Positions 8,990-19,350 of a DNA stretch of 64,000 nt are shown one piece after another. How positions within the stretch are numbered: position 1 is the first letter of the stretch; the number at the start of each line of letters is the position of its first letter. The notes under the pieces were generated by a model. The model saw only the letters and a list, made by a program, of their open reading frames with translations, had not been told where the DNA came from and did no database searches. The DNA comes from Pasteurellaceae bacterium Macca (lineage in GTDB: Bacteria; Pseudomonadota; Gammaproteobacteria; Enterobacterales; Pasteurellaceae): positions 682,001-746,000 of the forward strand of contig LVZB01000001.1 of NCBI GenBank assembly GCA_023101485.1, written 5' to 3'. Both the position numbers and the translations under genes were made by a program.

Positions 8990-9319
8990 ATGAAAAAACT
9001 CACCTTTTATGCCAGCTTACTCTTAGGGCTATGCACCCCAGCATTAGCAGAAACCAATACCACACAACTCCCACCACCGCCACCAACGGCAAGTCCAACA
9101 CAGGTGCAACAACAAGTTACCAATAAGGTAAATATTAACACCGCATCGGCAGCAGAATTACAAGATAAGCTCGTCAATATAGGGGCGAAAAAGGCGAAAG
9201 CGATTGTCGATTACCGTGAAAAAAACGGTAAATTCCAAAGTGTCGAACAGCTAACGGAAGTTTCGGGCATTGGCAAAGCCACCCTAGATAAAAACCGTGA
9301 TCGTATTGTGTTAGAGTAG
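8990..9319 (+). CDS. comE1: ComEA-family periplasmic DNA-binding protein
   Basis: A 109-residue protein with signal peptide [20 protein letters not shown], a proline-rich linker ([10 protein letters not shown]) and one helix-hairpin-helix domain ([12 protein letters not shown], then [18 protein letters not shown]). Proteins of this type bind incoming double-stranded DNA in the periplasm and act as a ratchet during natural transformation. AAGGAG lies just ahead of the ATG. The upstream CRP-S-like site and the local abundance of uptake signals fit this job. Confidence 0.88.
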   Translation: MKKLTFYASLLLGLCTPALAETNTTQLPPPPPTASPTQVQQQVTNKVNINTASAAELQDKLVNIGAKKAKAIVDYREKNGKFQSVEQLTEVSGIGKATLDKNRDRIVLE

Positions 9320-9336
9320 TGGTTTTCTCGTTAAGT

Positions 9337-9363
9337 AAACATACTCCCTCGGGGGTATGTTTT
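9337..9363 (+). terminator. Terminator after comE1
   Basis: AAACATAC and GTATGTTTT pair, with an inner TCCC/GGGG block around a small loop, ending in TTTT shortly after the comE1 stop. Confidence 0.75.
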
Positions 9364-9427
9364 ATGCCTTGAACGCTAAATTCAATTCAATTTACCCGAG
9401 AAAATGCTACACTAGGGGCAATTTTTC

Positions 9428-10474
9428 ATGAATCGAACTTGCGTTATGACAACCTCTTTGACCCCTTTTCACACCTTCCATTTGCCGGTGAATGCTCGCA
9501 AAATTATTTCCGTCAGTACCAAAGAAGCCCTAAGGGATGAATGGCTGCTTGCCACACAAGCTGGTGAGCTGGTGCTGATTCTTGGGCAGGGCAGTAATAT
9601 GCTGTTTCTTGATGATTTTGATGGCACGGTTCTTCTCAACCGTTTGTTGGGCATTGCGCTTAGCGAGAATGACGATTTTTATTTCCTCCACGTCGGCGGA
9701 GGGGAGAACTGGCATCAGCTAGTGGAATGGAGCTTAGATCAGGGCATTGGTGGCTTGGAAAATTTAGCCCTAATCCCCGGTTGTGCGGGTTCTGCGCCGA
9801 TCCAAAATATCGGTGCTTATGGGGTCGAATTTGAAAGCCTGTGTGATTTTGTGGAAGTGATGGATTTACGCAGTGGTGAGGTTTTCCAACTCTCTCGTGA
9901 GGCTTGCCAATTTGGCTACCGTGAAAGCGTGTTCAAACATCAATACCGTGACCATTTTGCGATTATCCGCATTGGATTAAAACTGCCCAAAGCGTGGAAA
10001 CCGGTGTTGAACTACGGCAGTTTAGCCCAATTTGACCCCGAAAATGTCACCCCTCGGCAGATTTTTACGGAAGTCTGTGCCGTGCGTTCAGCAAAATTAC
10101 CCAACCCGAATGAATTTGGGAATGCAGGGAGTTTCTTTAAAAACCCGATTGTGCCATTAGCCGATTTTCAGCGTATTTTGGCGGCTTATCCAAATGTTCC
10201 TCATTATCCACAAGCTGACGGTAGTGTGAAATTGCCTGCCGGTTGGTTGATTGACCAATGCCAGTTAAAAGGTTTCCAAATTGGTGGCGCTGGGGTGCAT
10301 ACACAACAAGCCCTCGTACTTATTAACAAAGGTGATGCCACGGGGCAAGATGTTCTCGCCTTAGCCACCCACGTTCGTCGCCAAGTGCGGGAGAAATTTG
10401 GGGTCGATATTCACCCCGAAGTGCGTTTTATGGGGAAAGTGGGGGAAGTTGATAGCGAGCAAGTGACCCGATGA
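9428..10474 (+). CDS. murB: UDP-N-acetylmuramate dehydrogenase
   Basis: MurB is the FAD enzyme that reduces UDP-GlcNAc-enolpyruvate to UDP-MurNAc with NADPH in peptidoglycan synthesis. The FAD-binding part shows [11 protein letters not shown] and [20 protein letters not shown]; the C-terminal part shows NAGSFFKNP and [12 protein letters not shown]. It is a type I MurB of 348 residues from the ATG at 9428, which has AGGGG upstream. By similarity to E. coli the start could be the ATG at 9446 ([11 protein letters not shown]), but that lacks a ribosome site. Its stop overlaps the birA start. Confidence 0.96.
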   Translation: MNRTCVMTTSLTPFHTFHLPVNARKIISVSTKEALRDEWLLATQAGELVLILGQGSNMLFLDDFDGTVLLNRLLGIALSENDDFYFLHVGGGENWHQLVEWSLDQGIGGLENLALIPGCAGSAPIQNIGAYGVEFESLCDFVEVMDLRSGEVFQLSREACQFGYRESVFKHQYRDHFAIIRIGLKLPKAWKPVLNYGSLAQFDPENVTPRQIFTEVCAVRSAKLPNPNEFGNAGSFFKNPIVPLADFQRILAAYPNVPHYPQADGSVKLPAGWLIDQCQLKGFQIGGAGVHTQQALVLINKGDATGQDVLALATHVRRQVREKFGVDIHPEVRFMGKVGEVDSEQVTR

Positions 10475-11232
10475 AACTGAATATCACCGCCCTCCGCGAA
10501 GCCCTTCCCCAAGGGGAAGTTCGATACTTTGAGGAGATCAACTCCACCAATGATTACCTCTTAACCCATTGCCAAACCTTGCCCTCAGGCTCTCTCTGCA
10601 TTGCTGAAAGCCAAACCGCTGGGCGAGGAAGACGGGGAAGACAGTGGTACTCCCCACAAAGAGAGAATCTCTATTTTTCTCTCCTCTGGCATTACGATTT
10701 AAGCGTATTGCCGACATTGTCTTCTTTTAGTTTGAGTGTGGCAGTGATTATTGCTGAAACTTTCCAAGCCCTTGGTGTATCTGGTATTCAGATTAAGTGG
10801 CCGAATGATATTTACTATCAGGGCAAAAAAATGGGGGGAATTTTAAATGAAACTAAATGCGATAAGTCCGGCGTGAGCTTGGTGATTGGTATTGGCTTGA
10901 ATTTGGCAATGGAGCAGGTGGATGAATCCATTGTCACCCAAGACTGGGCAGATCTTTCGGCTTATCAGCTCAACCGTGAGCAGTTGCTGATGACACTCGC
11001 ACAACGCTTGCAACAGGCTTTACAAACCTACCCAATTAGCGGTTTTACGCCTTATGTAAGCCGTTGGCAACACTTTGATTGCTTTGCCAATCAGCCGGTG
11101 AAGTTGATAAGTGAAAATCGGGTGGAAAGGGGTATCCAACAAGGCATCAATGAGCAAGGCGAGTTACTCCTTGCTCAACATGGTGTGGTTCGGGCCTTTG
11201 CCGTGGGGGAACTCTCCCTACGCCGACAATAA
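10471..11232 (+). CDS. birA: Biotin--protein ligase, monofunctional
   Basis: BirA attaches biotin to the biotin carboxyl carrier protein of acetyl-CoA carboxylase. The catalytic motif GRGRRGRQW and the substrate motif KWPNDIY are present, as is the C-terminal SH3-like domain. The protein has 253 residues and starts where the catalytic domain starts: the roughly 65-residue N-terminal winged helix of E. coli BirA is absent, so it should not repress biotin genes. Start ATG overlaps the murB stop (ATGA), implying translational coupling. Its last 15 bases overlap the end of mutS on the other strand. Confidence 0.94.
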   Translation: MKLNITALREALPQGEVRYFEEINSTNDYLLTHCQTLPSGSLCIAESQTAGRGRRGRQWYSPQRENLYFSLLWHYDLSVLPTLSSFSLSVAVIIAETFQALGVSGIQIKWPNDIYYQGKKMGGILNETKCDKSGVSLVIGIGLNLAMEQVDESIVTQDWADLSAYQLNREQLLMTLAQRLQQALQTYPISGFTPYVSRWQHFDCFANQPVKLISENRVERGIQQGINEQGELLLAQHGVVRAFAVGELSLRRQ

Positions 11233-13830
11233 TTGGCGTAATTGGTAGAGGGCATCAAGGGCTTGTCTTGGGGTGAGCTCATCAGGATCAATCGCACGAA
11301 GGGCTTGTTCCACCTCGGAAACCGTTAGCGTTGCCTCAACAAGCGGTCGTTTTTCTGACACATTTTGCAAAGGCATCTCTTGGAGCAGATCGCCCTGTGG
11401 GTGATCATAAACCTTCGCCGTTTGTTGAGAGAACTGTTCAAGCTGGGCGAGCTTCTGCTTAGCGAGATTAACCACCGCCTTTGGCACACCGGCTAATGAC
11501 GCCACGGCTAAACCGTAACTTTTACTCGCCGCACCGTCTTGCACGCTGTGCATAAAGGCGATGCCATCACCGTGTTCAAGGGCATCTAAATGCACATTCG
11601 CCACCCCTTTTAGCTGATTCGGCAGGCTTGTCAGCTCAAAATAGTGGGTGGCAAAAAGCGTGAGGGATTGCGTTTTCTTCGCCAGCCACTCCGCACACGC
11701 CCACGCGAGGGATAAGCCGTCGTAGGTGGAAGTGCCTCGACCAATTTCATCCACTAGCACTAAGCTATTTTCGGTAGATTGGTGCAGAATATTCGCCATT
11801 TCCGTCATCTCCACCATAAAGGTTGAACGCCCCGATGCTAAATCATCACTCGCGCCAATACGCGTAAAGATACGATCAATGGGCCCAATCTCGGCGACTT
11901 CCGCCGGCACAAAACTCCCGATATACGCCATAAGTGTAATCAAGGCAATTTGACGCATATAGGTACTTTTCCCCCCCATATTCGGCCCTGTCACAATTAA
12001 CAAATGGCGTTGGGAATTGAGGAAAACCGGATTCGGAATAAAAGGCTCTTTCAGCACTTGCTCCACCACGGGGTGTCTTCCCCCTTTGATATTCACGCCA
12101 CGTTGGGGGCGGAATGTCGGGCAGACGTAATTTAAACTCTCCGCCCGTTCGGCAAGATTTGTCAGCACATCTAATTCCGCTAGCACTATACTGGCTAGTT
12201 GCAAATGGCCTAAGTGGGGTAGAATCAGGTCAAAGAGTTCGTCATAGAGCTGTTTTTCAAGGGCTAAGGACGCTCCTTTGGCTTTGAGTACCTTATCTTC
12301 GTAGGTTTTCAGCTCCGGGATAATATAACGCTCGGCATTTTTCAGGGTTTGGCGGCGAACATAGTGAATCGGCGCGCGGTGGGCTTGCCCTTGGCTAATC
12401 TGAATATAGTAACCATGCACCGCATTGAAACCGATTTTTAGGGTGTCAATGCCGGTTTTCTCCCGCTCACGAGCTTCCAATTTATCAAGATATTGGGTTG
12501 CTCCCTCCGCAAGGCTACGCCATTCATCAAGTTCCGCATGGTAATGGGGAGCAATCACGCCTCCATCTCGAATAAGTTGGGGTGGGTTCTCAATAATCGC
12601 TTTTTCCAACAGCTGATGCAATTCGCTAAAATCGGCAATTTGCCCAAGTGTTTGGTCTAAACAAGCGGTCAAATTTAGTGCATTTTTTGTAATGGCAGGA
12701 ATTTGCCCAAGGGCAGAACGAAGGCGAGTAAAATCCCGTGGTCGCGCTGTGCGGAGTGCCACTCGGGCTAAAATGCGTTCCATATCCCCGACTTGTTGTA
12801 ATAACGGTTGCAGGATTTCTATGCGTTCGTGTTGCTGTAATGTTGTGATGATCTGCTGGCGTGTCGTGAGCTTATTCAGATCGCGAATAGGCTGATGAAT
12901 CCAGCGTTTGAGTAGCCGACTGCCCATTGGTGTCACACATTTATCTAACACCGCAGAGAGGGTATTTTCCACGCCACCGCTTAGGTTGGTGGTGAGTTCT
13001 AAATTGCGTCTTGTTGCTCCATCAAGGGTAATGGTATCGCTATGTTGAGTAAGATGAATGGCGTTGATATGGGGCAATGCCGTGCGTTGTGTTTCTTGGG
13101 CGTAATGGAGCAGACAGCCCGCTGCACAAAGCCCAACGACGGCTTTTTCCACCCCAAAACCGGTGAGATCACGCGTGCCAAATTGGCGATTGAGGAGCTG
13201 AATGGCGGTGACGAGTTCAAATTCCCAAATCGGTCGGCGGCGTAACCCTTTATAGCCTTGTAAAATGCCGGCTTCGCTGAAATCTTCGGGGTAAAGAATT
13301 TCCGCCGGTTGTAGGCGTTGTAATTCGGCACTTAAACTCGTTTTATTGGCAAGTTCGCTCATTAAAAAGCGCCCGGAGGTCATATCCAACGTGGCAAGGG
13401 CAAAGATGCCTTTTTCGGCATAAATCGCGGCCACGAGGTTATCTTGCCGTTCAGGGAGAAGCGCTTCATCACTGATTGTGCCGGGGGTGACAATCCGCAC
13501 TACTTTACGCTCCACAGGGCCTTTACTGGCAGTCGGGTCCCCCACTTGTTCGCAAATCGCCACGGATTCGCCCAACGCAACCAATTTTGCCAAATACCCC
13601 TCCACCGCGTGATAAGGCACGCCTGCCATAGGAATCGGCTCGCCGGCAGATTGCCCCCGCTTTGTGAGGGAAATATCCAACAACGCCGCCGCTTTTTTGG
13701 CATCCTCATAAAACAGCTCATAAAAATCCCCCATGCGATAAAAGAGCAAAATATCAGGATTCTGGGCTTTGAGTTGTAAATATTGCACCATCATGGGGGT
13801 GTGTTGTGGGGTTTTTGGGGTTGAATTCAT
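11218..13830 (-). CDS. mutS: DNA mismatch repair protein MutS
   Basis: MutS binds mismatched bases and starts methyl-directed repair with MutL. The 870-residue protein begins with the mismatch-binding domain ([19 protein letters not shown], where the Phe-x-Glu contact lies), passes the connector and lever domains, and ends with the ATPase: Walker [10 protein letters not shown], then STFMVEMTE and Walker [14 protein letters not shown]. It is full length and intact. The gene is convergent with birA, overlapping by 15 bases, and has a separate promoter region of about 210 bases upstream. Confidence 0.97.
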   Translation of the reverse strand: MNSTPKTPQHTPMMVQYLQLKAQNPDILLFYRMGDFYELFYEDAKKAAALLDISLTKRGQSAGEPIPMAGVPYHAVEGYLAKLVALGESVAICEQVGDPTASKGPVERKVVRIVTPGTISDEALLPERQDNLVAAIYAEKGIFALATLDMTSGRFLMSELANKTSLSAELQRLQPAEILYPEDFSEAGILQGYKGLRRRPIWEFELVTAIQLLNRQFGTRDLTGFGVEKAVVGLCAAGCLLHYAQETQRTALPHINAIHLTQHSDTITLDGATRRNLELTTNLSGGVENTLSAVLDKCVTPMGSRLLKRWIHQPIRDLNKLTTRQQIITTLQQHERIEILQPLLQQVGDMERILARVALRTARPRDFTRLRSALGQIPAITKNALNLTACLDQTLGQIADFSELHQLLEKAIIENPPQLIRDGGVIAPHYHAELDEWRSLAEGATQYLDKLEAREREKTGIDTLKIGFNAVHGYYIQISQGQAHRAPIHYVRRQTLKNAERYIIPELKTYEDKVLKAKGASLALEKQLYDELFDLILPHLGHLQLASIVLAELDVLTNLAERAESLNYVCPTFRPQRGVNIKGGRHPVVEQVLKEPFIPNPVFLNSQRHLLIVTGPNMGGKSTYMRQIALITLMAYIGSFVPAEVAEIGPIDRIFTRIGASDDLASGRSTFMVEMTEMANILHQSTENSLVLVDEIGRGTSTYDGLSLAWACAEWLAKKTQSLTLFATHYFELTSLPNQLKGVANVHLDALEHGDGIAFMHSVQDGAASKSYGLAVASLAGVPKAVVNLAKQKLAQLEQFSQQTAKVYDHPQGDLLQEMPLQNVSEKRPLVEATLTVSEVEQALRAIDPDELTPRQALDALYQLRQLLSA

Positions 13831-14042
13831 ATTGCTATATTAATTTCTTGATATTAATGGTTCTATTTTATGGGTAATAGTGTAAAAAAGCCATCAATGA
13901 CCAAAACTATTGAGAAGATGAAATTTTCTGCCACTTTTTGTTGAGACCAACCGTTTTACATCAAAAATCTATACGCTAAGACTCACTTTATAATCTGCCT
14001 CAAAAACTGGACTAATACCAACTTATTAAGGAGCAGATTTTT

Positions 14043-14276
14043 ATGACGAAATATATCCAATCACTCAAACAACAAATCGTAGATTTCTACATATCACATC
14101 ACAACGCATCACTTTACATTACCAACGGAAGAGTGAAAGAGTGGATTATTCGTGTTGTAAACCAAACATCTTATTTATCCACATTCAAGCTGAAAGCGGT
14201 ACAAGCTGTACAAGCGGTACAAGCGGTACAAGCGGTACAAGCGGTCAAAAATAGCGTATTTTTTGTAAAAAGCTAG
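14043..14276 (+). pseudogene. Remnant of an IS3-type transposase orfA with uptake-signal expansion
   Basis: The 77-residue frame begins MTKYIQSLKQQIVDFY, which resembles the helix-turn-helix start of IS3-family orfA proteins, preceded by AAGGAG. After about 50 residues it turns into five repeats of the tripeptide VQA and stops. No orfB or catalytic DDE part follows, and no terminal repeats were found, so this is a decayed fragment. The tripeptide run is the translation of tandem uptake signals. Function as a protein is unlikely. Confidence 0.55.
14193..14246 (+). repeat. Tandem array of DNA uptake signals
   Basis: After a partial AAAGCGGT, the nine-base unit ACAAGCGGT follows five times with no spacer: one variant (ACAAGCTGT, 14201-14209) and four perfect copies (14210-14245). 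The last copy completes the ten-base consensus with C and runs into AAAAA. The period of nine keeps the reading frame open. It looks like slippage expansion of one ancestral signal. Confidence 0.9.
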
Positions 14277-14379
14277 GCAACGGAAATCGTCCAAACTTTA
14301 CGAATAGACAATTCTTTGGCGTTATTGCTTGAGAAATTTGTGCGTTATTACAACAAAAAACACATTCAACTAAAATGAA

Positions 14380-14411
14380 AAGGACTGAATCCAATATCGG
14401 TTTCAGTCCTT
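14380..14411 (-). terminator. Terminator after torZ
   Basis: AAGGACTGAA (14380-14389) pairs with TTCAGTCCTT (14402-14411). On the minus strand the stem is followed by TTTTCATTTT, giving a U-rich tail, 50 bases after the torZ stop. Confidence 0.8.
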
Positions 14412-14463
14412 GATATAGGTAGCATCTCACTTTTTAGAGTCAGATTAGTTTTTTATCACTATT

Positions 14464-16932
14464 TTAGCTCTGAGCCATTTTTGGTTGTTTAAAGACTGTC
14501 ACTTCGGGTGCTTCGCCAGTAAATTTTTCGACTTGAACAATACAAGTATTTGGCGAGTTACCTTGGGCTAATTTTGATGTGCCTTCATCACGGGTCAGCA
14601 CATTCGGTGAACCGTTTTTACATAACGGTTTTTCACTCTCGCCTAGATCAAGTGGGTCATACCAAGCCCCTTCGTGGAGTGCCACTGTGCCTTTAATCAC
14701 ACCATCAGTAACCACTGCACCGGCAAGTACTTGCCCACGAGGGCTAGAAATTCGCACAATATCGCCATTGGCAATGCCACGGGTTTTAGCATCTTCTGAA
14801 TGAATAAGCACAGGCTCACGATCATTCACGGCATATTTTTGACGTAATGAAGTATGTGCTAATTGGCTGTGTAAGCGGTAGTATGGGTGTGGAGTGACTA
14901 AGGCTAATGGATACTCTTCTGTTGTTTTACCGGCAAATTCATCGGGTTCTAACCAACTTGGATAACCTTTACAATCGTCATAATTCATTTTGGCGATCGT
15001 TTCAGAGTAAATCTCAATTTTACCCGACGGTGTACCCAATGGGTTCAGAAGAGGATCGTTACGGAACTCTTCATACCGTACCCATTTTTTCGCCTTTTCA
15101 TTTGCCGTGAATGTGAGAGGTTGGTTATCTTGCCAGAATTTATCAAATTTCGGCATCAGCACACGGTTTTTACGCGCTGAATCAAATGCGGTTTGATAAA
15201 AACCTTTTAGCCATTCCATTTCTGTTTTTCCTTCGGTAAAGGCTTCTTCCACGCCAGCATGTTTGGCTAATTCAGCAAAAATGTCATAGTCATTTTTGGC
15301 TTCAAATTGAGGCTCAACGACCTGTTTCATTGGGTAAATATTCATCATTGAATAATCCCCTGACATTGTTAAATCATTACGCTCGTAACTGGTCGTTGCG
15401 GGTAAAACAATATCCGCCATACGGGCTGTGGGTGTCCAGTTCACTTCATTGACAATCACGGTATCCGGTTTTTGCCACGCTTTGACAAGTTGGTTGGTAT
15501 CCTGATGATGAGTGAAAGGATTACCGCCTGCCCAGTAAATCAATTTAATATCCGGGTAGGTGATTTCTGTGCCGTTATATTGGATTGTTTTCCCTGGGTT
15601 GAGCAACGCATCGGCAATTCGTGCTAATGGGAAAGCCAATTTTGCTGTATCTTCGATAGGATAAGAGGTAGAGGAAGCATTGGCAGAAATAGAACCTATT
15701 GTTCCACCCGTGGTCGTTGGTACCCCACCATTAGAGTAATGATAGCTAAATCCAAAGCCACCGCCCGCTAAGCCAATTTGTCCGAGCATTGAAGCAAGGG
15801 TAACTAACATCCAATGGAATTGTTCGCCGTGGCGTTGACGTTGTCCACCCCAACCAGCCATTAACATTGTGCGTTTAGAAGAAAAATCCTCCGCTAATTT
15901 AGTGATGATCTCGACAGGTACGCCAGAAATTTTACTTGCCCATTGTGCATCTTTGACTTGGTTATCTAATTTGCCAAGCAGATATTCCTCAAATTTCTCA
16001 TAACCTTTGGTATATTTTTTCAAGAAGGCTTTATCGTGTTTATTATTTGCAACAAGCGTATGAGCAATCCCGAGCATTAACGGCACATCAGTTGCAGTGT
16101 TAATTGGAATCCACTCAGCCCCTAAATATTCACAGCTTTCACTCCGTACAGGATCGATACAGATAATCCGTTTGCCTGTTTCTTTAAATTTTTTGAAATA
16201 TTCAATCCCTTTTTGATCTGTTGAAGTCCAAGCAATACGCATTGTGGTTAAAGGATTCGCCCCCCATAGCACAATTGTATCGGTACTTTCTAATATCACT
16301 TCCCAGCTCGTTTGCTGTTCATAAACTTCAATAGTGCCTAATACGTGGGGCATAATGACTTGGGCGGCACCAGTGGAATAATCGCCCTTCGTACCGACAA
16401 AGCCTCCCGTCACATTCATATAACGTTTTAACAGTGTACGGCTTGCGTGTAATGCACCTGAGCTATACCAGCCATAAGATCCTGCAAAAATACCTTTTGC
16501 ACCGTGTTCATCTCGCACACGTTTGATCTCCTTTGCCACTAAATCAAACGCTTTATCCCAAGAAATGCGAACCCATTCATCACGACCACGCAGAGACGTA
16601 TCTTTATTGCCCGCTAAATAGCCCTTACGCACCATTGGATATTTCACCCTTGTTTCGCTATATAGCTGGTCTGCGACTACACTTTGTAACTCGTTTTCAA
16701 CAGCGGGAACAATAGCAGGGCCTGATTTCACAACCTTACCATTTTCAACCACCACACCTAATGGCCCCCAGTGGGCGGCAGTAACAACCGTTTTGGTTTC
16801 ACTTGCTAAGGCTTGGCTACTGGTAACTGCCCCCAAAACCCCCGTACCGGCTAATTTAGCCCCAGCTAAACCAAGTGATGAATTTTTAATAAAGCCTCGG
16901 CGTTTTTGGTTAATTTTTTCTTGTTTTTTCAT
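14464..16932 (-). CDS. torZ: Molybdopterin TMAO/biotin-sulfoxide reductase
   Basis: A periplasmic molybdoenzyme of the DMSO reductase family that reduces trimethylamine N-oxide and related N- and S-oxides as an anaerobic electron acceptor. The 822-residue precursor has a Tat signal (KRRGFIKNS, ending near ALA at residue 43). The Mo-ligand serine is probably Ser186 in DYSTGAA, a TorA/TorZ hallmark, and no N-terminal iron-sulfur cysteines are present, as expected for this group. AGAGGTC precedes the ATG at 16932. It follows torY on the same strand after 166 bases and is likely co-transcribed. Confidence 0.92.
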   Translation of the reverse strand: MKKQEKINQKRRGFIKNSSLGLAGAKLAGTGVLGAVTSSQALASETKTVVTAAHWGPLGVVVENGKVVKSGPAIVPAVENELQSVVADQLYSETRVKYPMVRKGYLAGNKDTSLRGRDEWVRISWDKAFDLVAKEIKRVRDEHGAKGIFAGSYGWYSSGALHASRTLLKRYMNVTGGFVGTKGDYSTGAAQVIMPHVLGTIEVYEQQTSWEVILESTDTIVLWGANPLTTMRIAWTSTDQKGIEYFKKFKETGKRIICIDPVRSESCEYLGAEWIPINTATDVPLMLGIAHTLVANNKHDKAFLKKYTKGYEKFEEYLLGKLDNQVKDAQWASKISGVPVEIITKLAEDFSSKRTMLMAGWGGQRQRHGEQFHWMLVTLASMLGQIGLAGGGFGFSYHYSNGGVPTTTGGTIGSISANASSTSYPIEDTAKLAFPLARIADALLNPGKTIQYNGTEITYPDIKLIYWAGGNPFTHHQDTNQLVKAWQKPDTVIVNEVNWTPTARMADIVLPATTSYERNDLTMSGDYSMMNIYPMKQVVEPQFEAKNDYDIFAELAKHAGVEEAFTEGKTEMEWLKGFYQTAFDSARKNRVLMPKFDKFWQDNQPLTFTANEKAKKWVRYEEFRNDPLLNPLGTPSGKIEIYSETIAKMNYDDCKGYPSWLEPDEFAGKTTEEYPLALVTPHPYYRLHSQLAHTSLRQKYAVNDREPVLIHSEDAKTRGIANGDIVRISSPRGQVLAGAVVTDGVIKGTVALHEGAWYDPLDLGESEKPLCKNGSPNVLTRDEGTSKLAQGNSPNTCIVQVEKFTGEAPEVTVFKQPKMAQS

Positions 16933-17098
16933 AATGACCTCTAAGGTTAAATTGAAAATTTAGACACCTTTCTAATACGAGGGGATAGGCAATTTCTCAA
17001 CTATCCTTGGAATAAATACCGAGATTTATTCGGCATTGCCACCTTATCTTACGACTTAGGTCAACAAGCTCGGAGTCCATATTTACGACATAAAAATC

Positions 17099-18202
17099 TT
17101 AATGTGAATGACCCATATCTTTTGCATTACGTTGTAAGTAAATCGTCAAAGTACGCACTTCATCGGCACTCATTGAAGTACGATCTTTCATTGAATTTAC
17201 TACCCCAATCCATTGATTGGCGGTGTAATGCTCTGCCCCAATTGGTGAATGACACCCACTACAATGCGTTTGATTTAATGTATCGCCCATTTGGTTTAGA
17301 GCATTGAGATCACCTGTTAAGGCATTTTTTGCGACCAAAATATCTGCTTTTACTTCTTTCCATTCTGATGCGGTAATCTCATCTTGTACTGTTTTTAGTA
17401 CGGTGATTTTATCTTTGGCTTCATCATCTAATAATGCCACCATTACACGTTTACCCAATTCAAGGTAAACAATACTTTCTGCGCCCACTTGTTGCCAGCC
17501 GTGAATAGTCGCAGAAATTTTCTCCCCATCATCTTTTACATGGGTTAGTTCTGCATAAGGGAATAAGCGAATTTCCTGACCACTTGTAAGCTGTGCCGTA
17601 GTAATCGATTTGGTATAGAGCGTGCTGTTATCGGTAATTCCTGTGGCTGTTTGTGTACTTGTCGTAGAAGTATCCTCCGACATTTCGGGCATAAAATGAA
17701 CAATGCCTTTATGGCAATCAATACAGGTTTGAGCCGTTTCTTGGGCGATTTTATGCATTTTTTGTGCCGCCTCTTTTTGTTCGCTCAACTCCATTGCATC
17801 AAAGCTATGGCAACTCCGGCAAGTGGCAGAATCATTAGCTTTCATCTCAGCCCAGACATTTTTTGCCATGGCTAAACGGTGCTTTTCAAAAGCGGTTTGA
17901 TCGGGTAATTTATTCGTCATGGTTGCCCACACATCTTTTAATGCCATAAATTTCGTTTTGACATAGTGCAGACCATCTTGCGGAACGTGGCAGTCAACAC
18001 ATTCTGCTCGAATCCCTTTGCGATTAGAGAAATGGCTTGAGCCTTCCCACTCTAATTTTGGCTGTTCCATTGAATGACAACTGACGCAAAACTCGGTGCT
18101 ATTCGTGGCTTTCATTATTTTTTGTATTCCAAATAACACGACAATTCCCAAGACAAAGGCGACCAACAGAGAAAAGAAAGAATATTTTTTAATTTTTGAC
18201 AT
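17099..18202 (-). CDS. torY: Pentaheme c-type cytochrome TorY
   Basis: A membrane-anchored quinol dehydrogenase of the NapC/NirT family that passes electrons from menaquinol to TorZ. Residues 8-29 form the N-terminal anchor. Four heme sites lie in the NapC-like part (CVSCH at 39-43, then CVDCH, CRSCH, CIDCH) and a fifth, CSGCH, lies in the C-terminal domain, the pattern of TorC/TorY. The 367-residue length fits. GGAGGTAC precedes the start. An FNR-like site lies 64 bases upstream. Confidence 0.93.
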   Translation of the reverse strand: MSKIKKYSFFSLLVAFVLGIVVLFGIQKIMKATNSTEFCVSCHSMEQPKLEWEGSSHFSNRKGIRAECVDCHVPQDGLHYVKTKFMALKDVWATMTNKLPDQTAFEKHRLAMAKNVWAEMKANDSATCRSCHSFDAMELSEQKEAAQKMHKIAQETAQTCIDCHKGIVHFMPEMSEDTSTTSTQTATGITDNSTLYTKSITTAQLTSGQEIRLFPYAELTHVKDDGEKISATIHGWQQVGAESIVYLELGKRVMVALLDDEAKDKITVLKTVQDEITASEWKEVKADILVAKNALTGDLNALNQMGDTLNQTHCSGCHSPIGAEHYTANQWIGVVNSMKDRTSMSADEVRTLTIYLQRNAKDMGHSH

Positions 18203-18265
18203 AGTACCTCCATACCATACTAAATAGATAGAGACACATTATATGAATGCGAAGCACACTTTTTT

Positions 18266-18279
18266 ATGATCGAAATCAA
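18266..18279 (-). promoter_or_regulatory. FNR-like binding site before torY
   Basis: ATGAT-CGAA-ATCAA matches 9 of 10 fixed positions of the FNR consensus TTGAT-N4-ATCAA. Its position 64 bases before the torY start would suit an activator site, which fits anaerobic induction of a TMAO respiratory pair. Confidence 0.65.
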
Positions 18280-18404
18280 AGAGCGCTTAATTCCATAAAA
18301 TAGCTATGGGAATTTTGATACAAAGCAAACTTAAAATGAGAAGAACAATAACAAGCGGTCAAATTTTAATACTTTTTTGTTATGCTAAACCTAATAAAAA
18401 TTAA

Positions 18405-19123
18405 GGGGCTGTCCTAGATAACGACTAAAAACTCGATTTGGGTTAAGATAGTCAAATGAGAAAAAGTCGTTTAAGTCAGCACAAACAAAATAAACTCATT
18501 GAACTATTTGTTGCAGGAGTTACTGCGAGAACTGCTGCTGAACTAGTGAATGTAAACAAGACAACTGCCGCTTACTATTTTCATCGCTTGCGATTTCTTA
18601 TCTATCAAAACAGCCCACATTTGGAGATGTTTGATGGGGAAATAGAAGCCGATGAAAGCTATTTTGGTGGTACACGCAAAGGCAAGCGTGGACGTGGTGT
18701 AGCGGGTAAAACTGCGGTATTCGGGCTGTTGAAACGCAATGGCAAAGTTTATACTGTTGCCGTACCGAACACGCAATCCGCCACGTTGTTACCGATAATT
18801 CGAGAACAAGTTAAGCCTGATAGCATTGTTTACACGGATTTCTATCGAAGTTATGATGTACTTGATGTGAGTGAATTTAATCATTTTCGTATCAACCATA
18901 GTACGCACTTTGCAGAAAAACAAAATCACATTAACGGAATTGAGAATTTCTGGAACCAAGCAAAACGCCATTTACGCAAATTTAATGGTATTCCCAAAGC
19001 TCATTTTGGGCTGTATTTGAAAGAATGTGAATGGCGTTTTAATCACAGTAACTTAAAGTCTCAAATTTCCTTTCTAAAACAATTAGTTAAAGAGAGTTTG
19101 GTCTAGTTATCTAGGACAGCCCC
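18405..19123 (+). mobile_element. IS1016-type insertion sequence (IS1595 family), copy 1
   Basis: The element is 719 bp with perfect 18-bp terminal inverted repeats (GGGGCTGTCCTAGATAAC) and one transposase gene. It is flanked by a perfect 8-bp target duplication AAAATTAA (18397-18404 and 19124-19131), so its boundaries are exact and the insertion is recent. It lies in the upstream region of torY and putP, 202 bases from the torY start; the likely FNR site stays on the torY side. Confidence 0.97.
18456..19106 (+). CDS. IS1016-type transposase, copy 1
   Basis: A 216-residue transposase of the IS1595 family, IS1016 group. An N-terminal helix-turn-helix (LFVAGVTARTAAELVNVNKT) is followed by a DDE catalytic core: Asp in IEADESYFGG, Asp in VYTDFYRSY and Glu in GIENFWNQ. 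The frame is intact. The protein of copy 2 differs by a single residue (Val here, Ala there, from one base at 18700). The gene fills nearly the whole element. Confidence 0.95.
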   Translation: MRKSRLSQHKQNKLIELFVAGVTARTAAELVNVNKTTAAYYFHRLRFLIYQNSPHLEMFDGEIEADESYFGGTRKGKRGRGVAGKTAVFGLLKRNGKVYTVAVPNTQSATLLPIIREQVKPDSIVYTDFYRSYDVLDVSEFNHFRINHSTHFAEKQNHINGIENFWNQAKRHLRKFNGIPKAHFGLYLKECEWRFNHSNLKSQISFLKQLVKESLV

Positions 19124-19170
19124 AAAATTAATTTAATATTTCATTAAAATACGATCTTTAAAAAGAAAAT

Positions 19171-19186
19171 TGTTACATATATCACA
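19171..19186 (+). promoter_or_regulatory. CRP-like site before putP
   Basis: TGTTA-CATATA-TCACA matches 9 of 10 fixed positions of the CRP consensus TGTGA-N6-TCACA. It lies 165 bases before putP and 47 bases from the insertion sequence. Catabolite control of proline use is well known in enterics, so the site is plausible. Confidence 0.55.
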
Positions 19187-19276
19187 ATTCTGTTAAAAAT
19201 ATGTAACACACAAAAACCCTTTAATTTATACTCACATTTACCGTATTTTAACGGATAAAGAATGAACACCTAGCAA

Positions 19277-19313
19277 CAATATAACGCAGAAAAGATCTAT
19301 TTCTGTTATATTG
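19277..19313 (+). other. Stem-loop in the putP leader
   Basis: CAATATAA and TTATATTG pair around a second block CAGAAA/TTTCTG, with a two-base bulge and a seven-base loop. It lies 38 bases before the putP start and could be an operator dyad or a leader hairpin. PutA here lacks a DNA-binding domain, so it would not be the PutA operator. Confidence 0.45.
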
Positions 19314-19350
19314 CATCGTTTTATATCAGCGAAATTAAGGGGAATCTACT

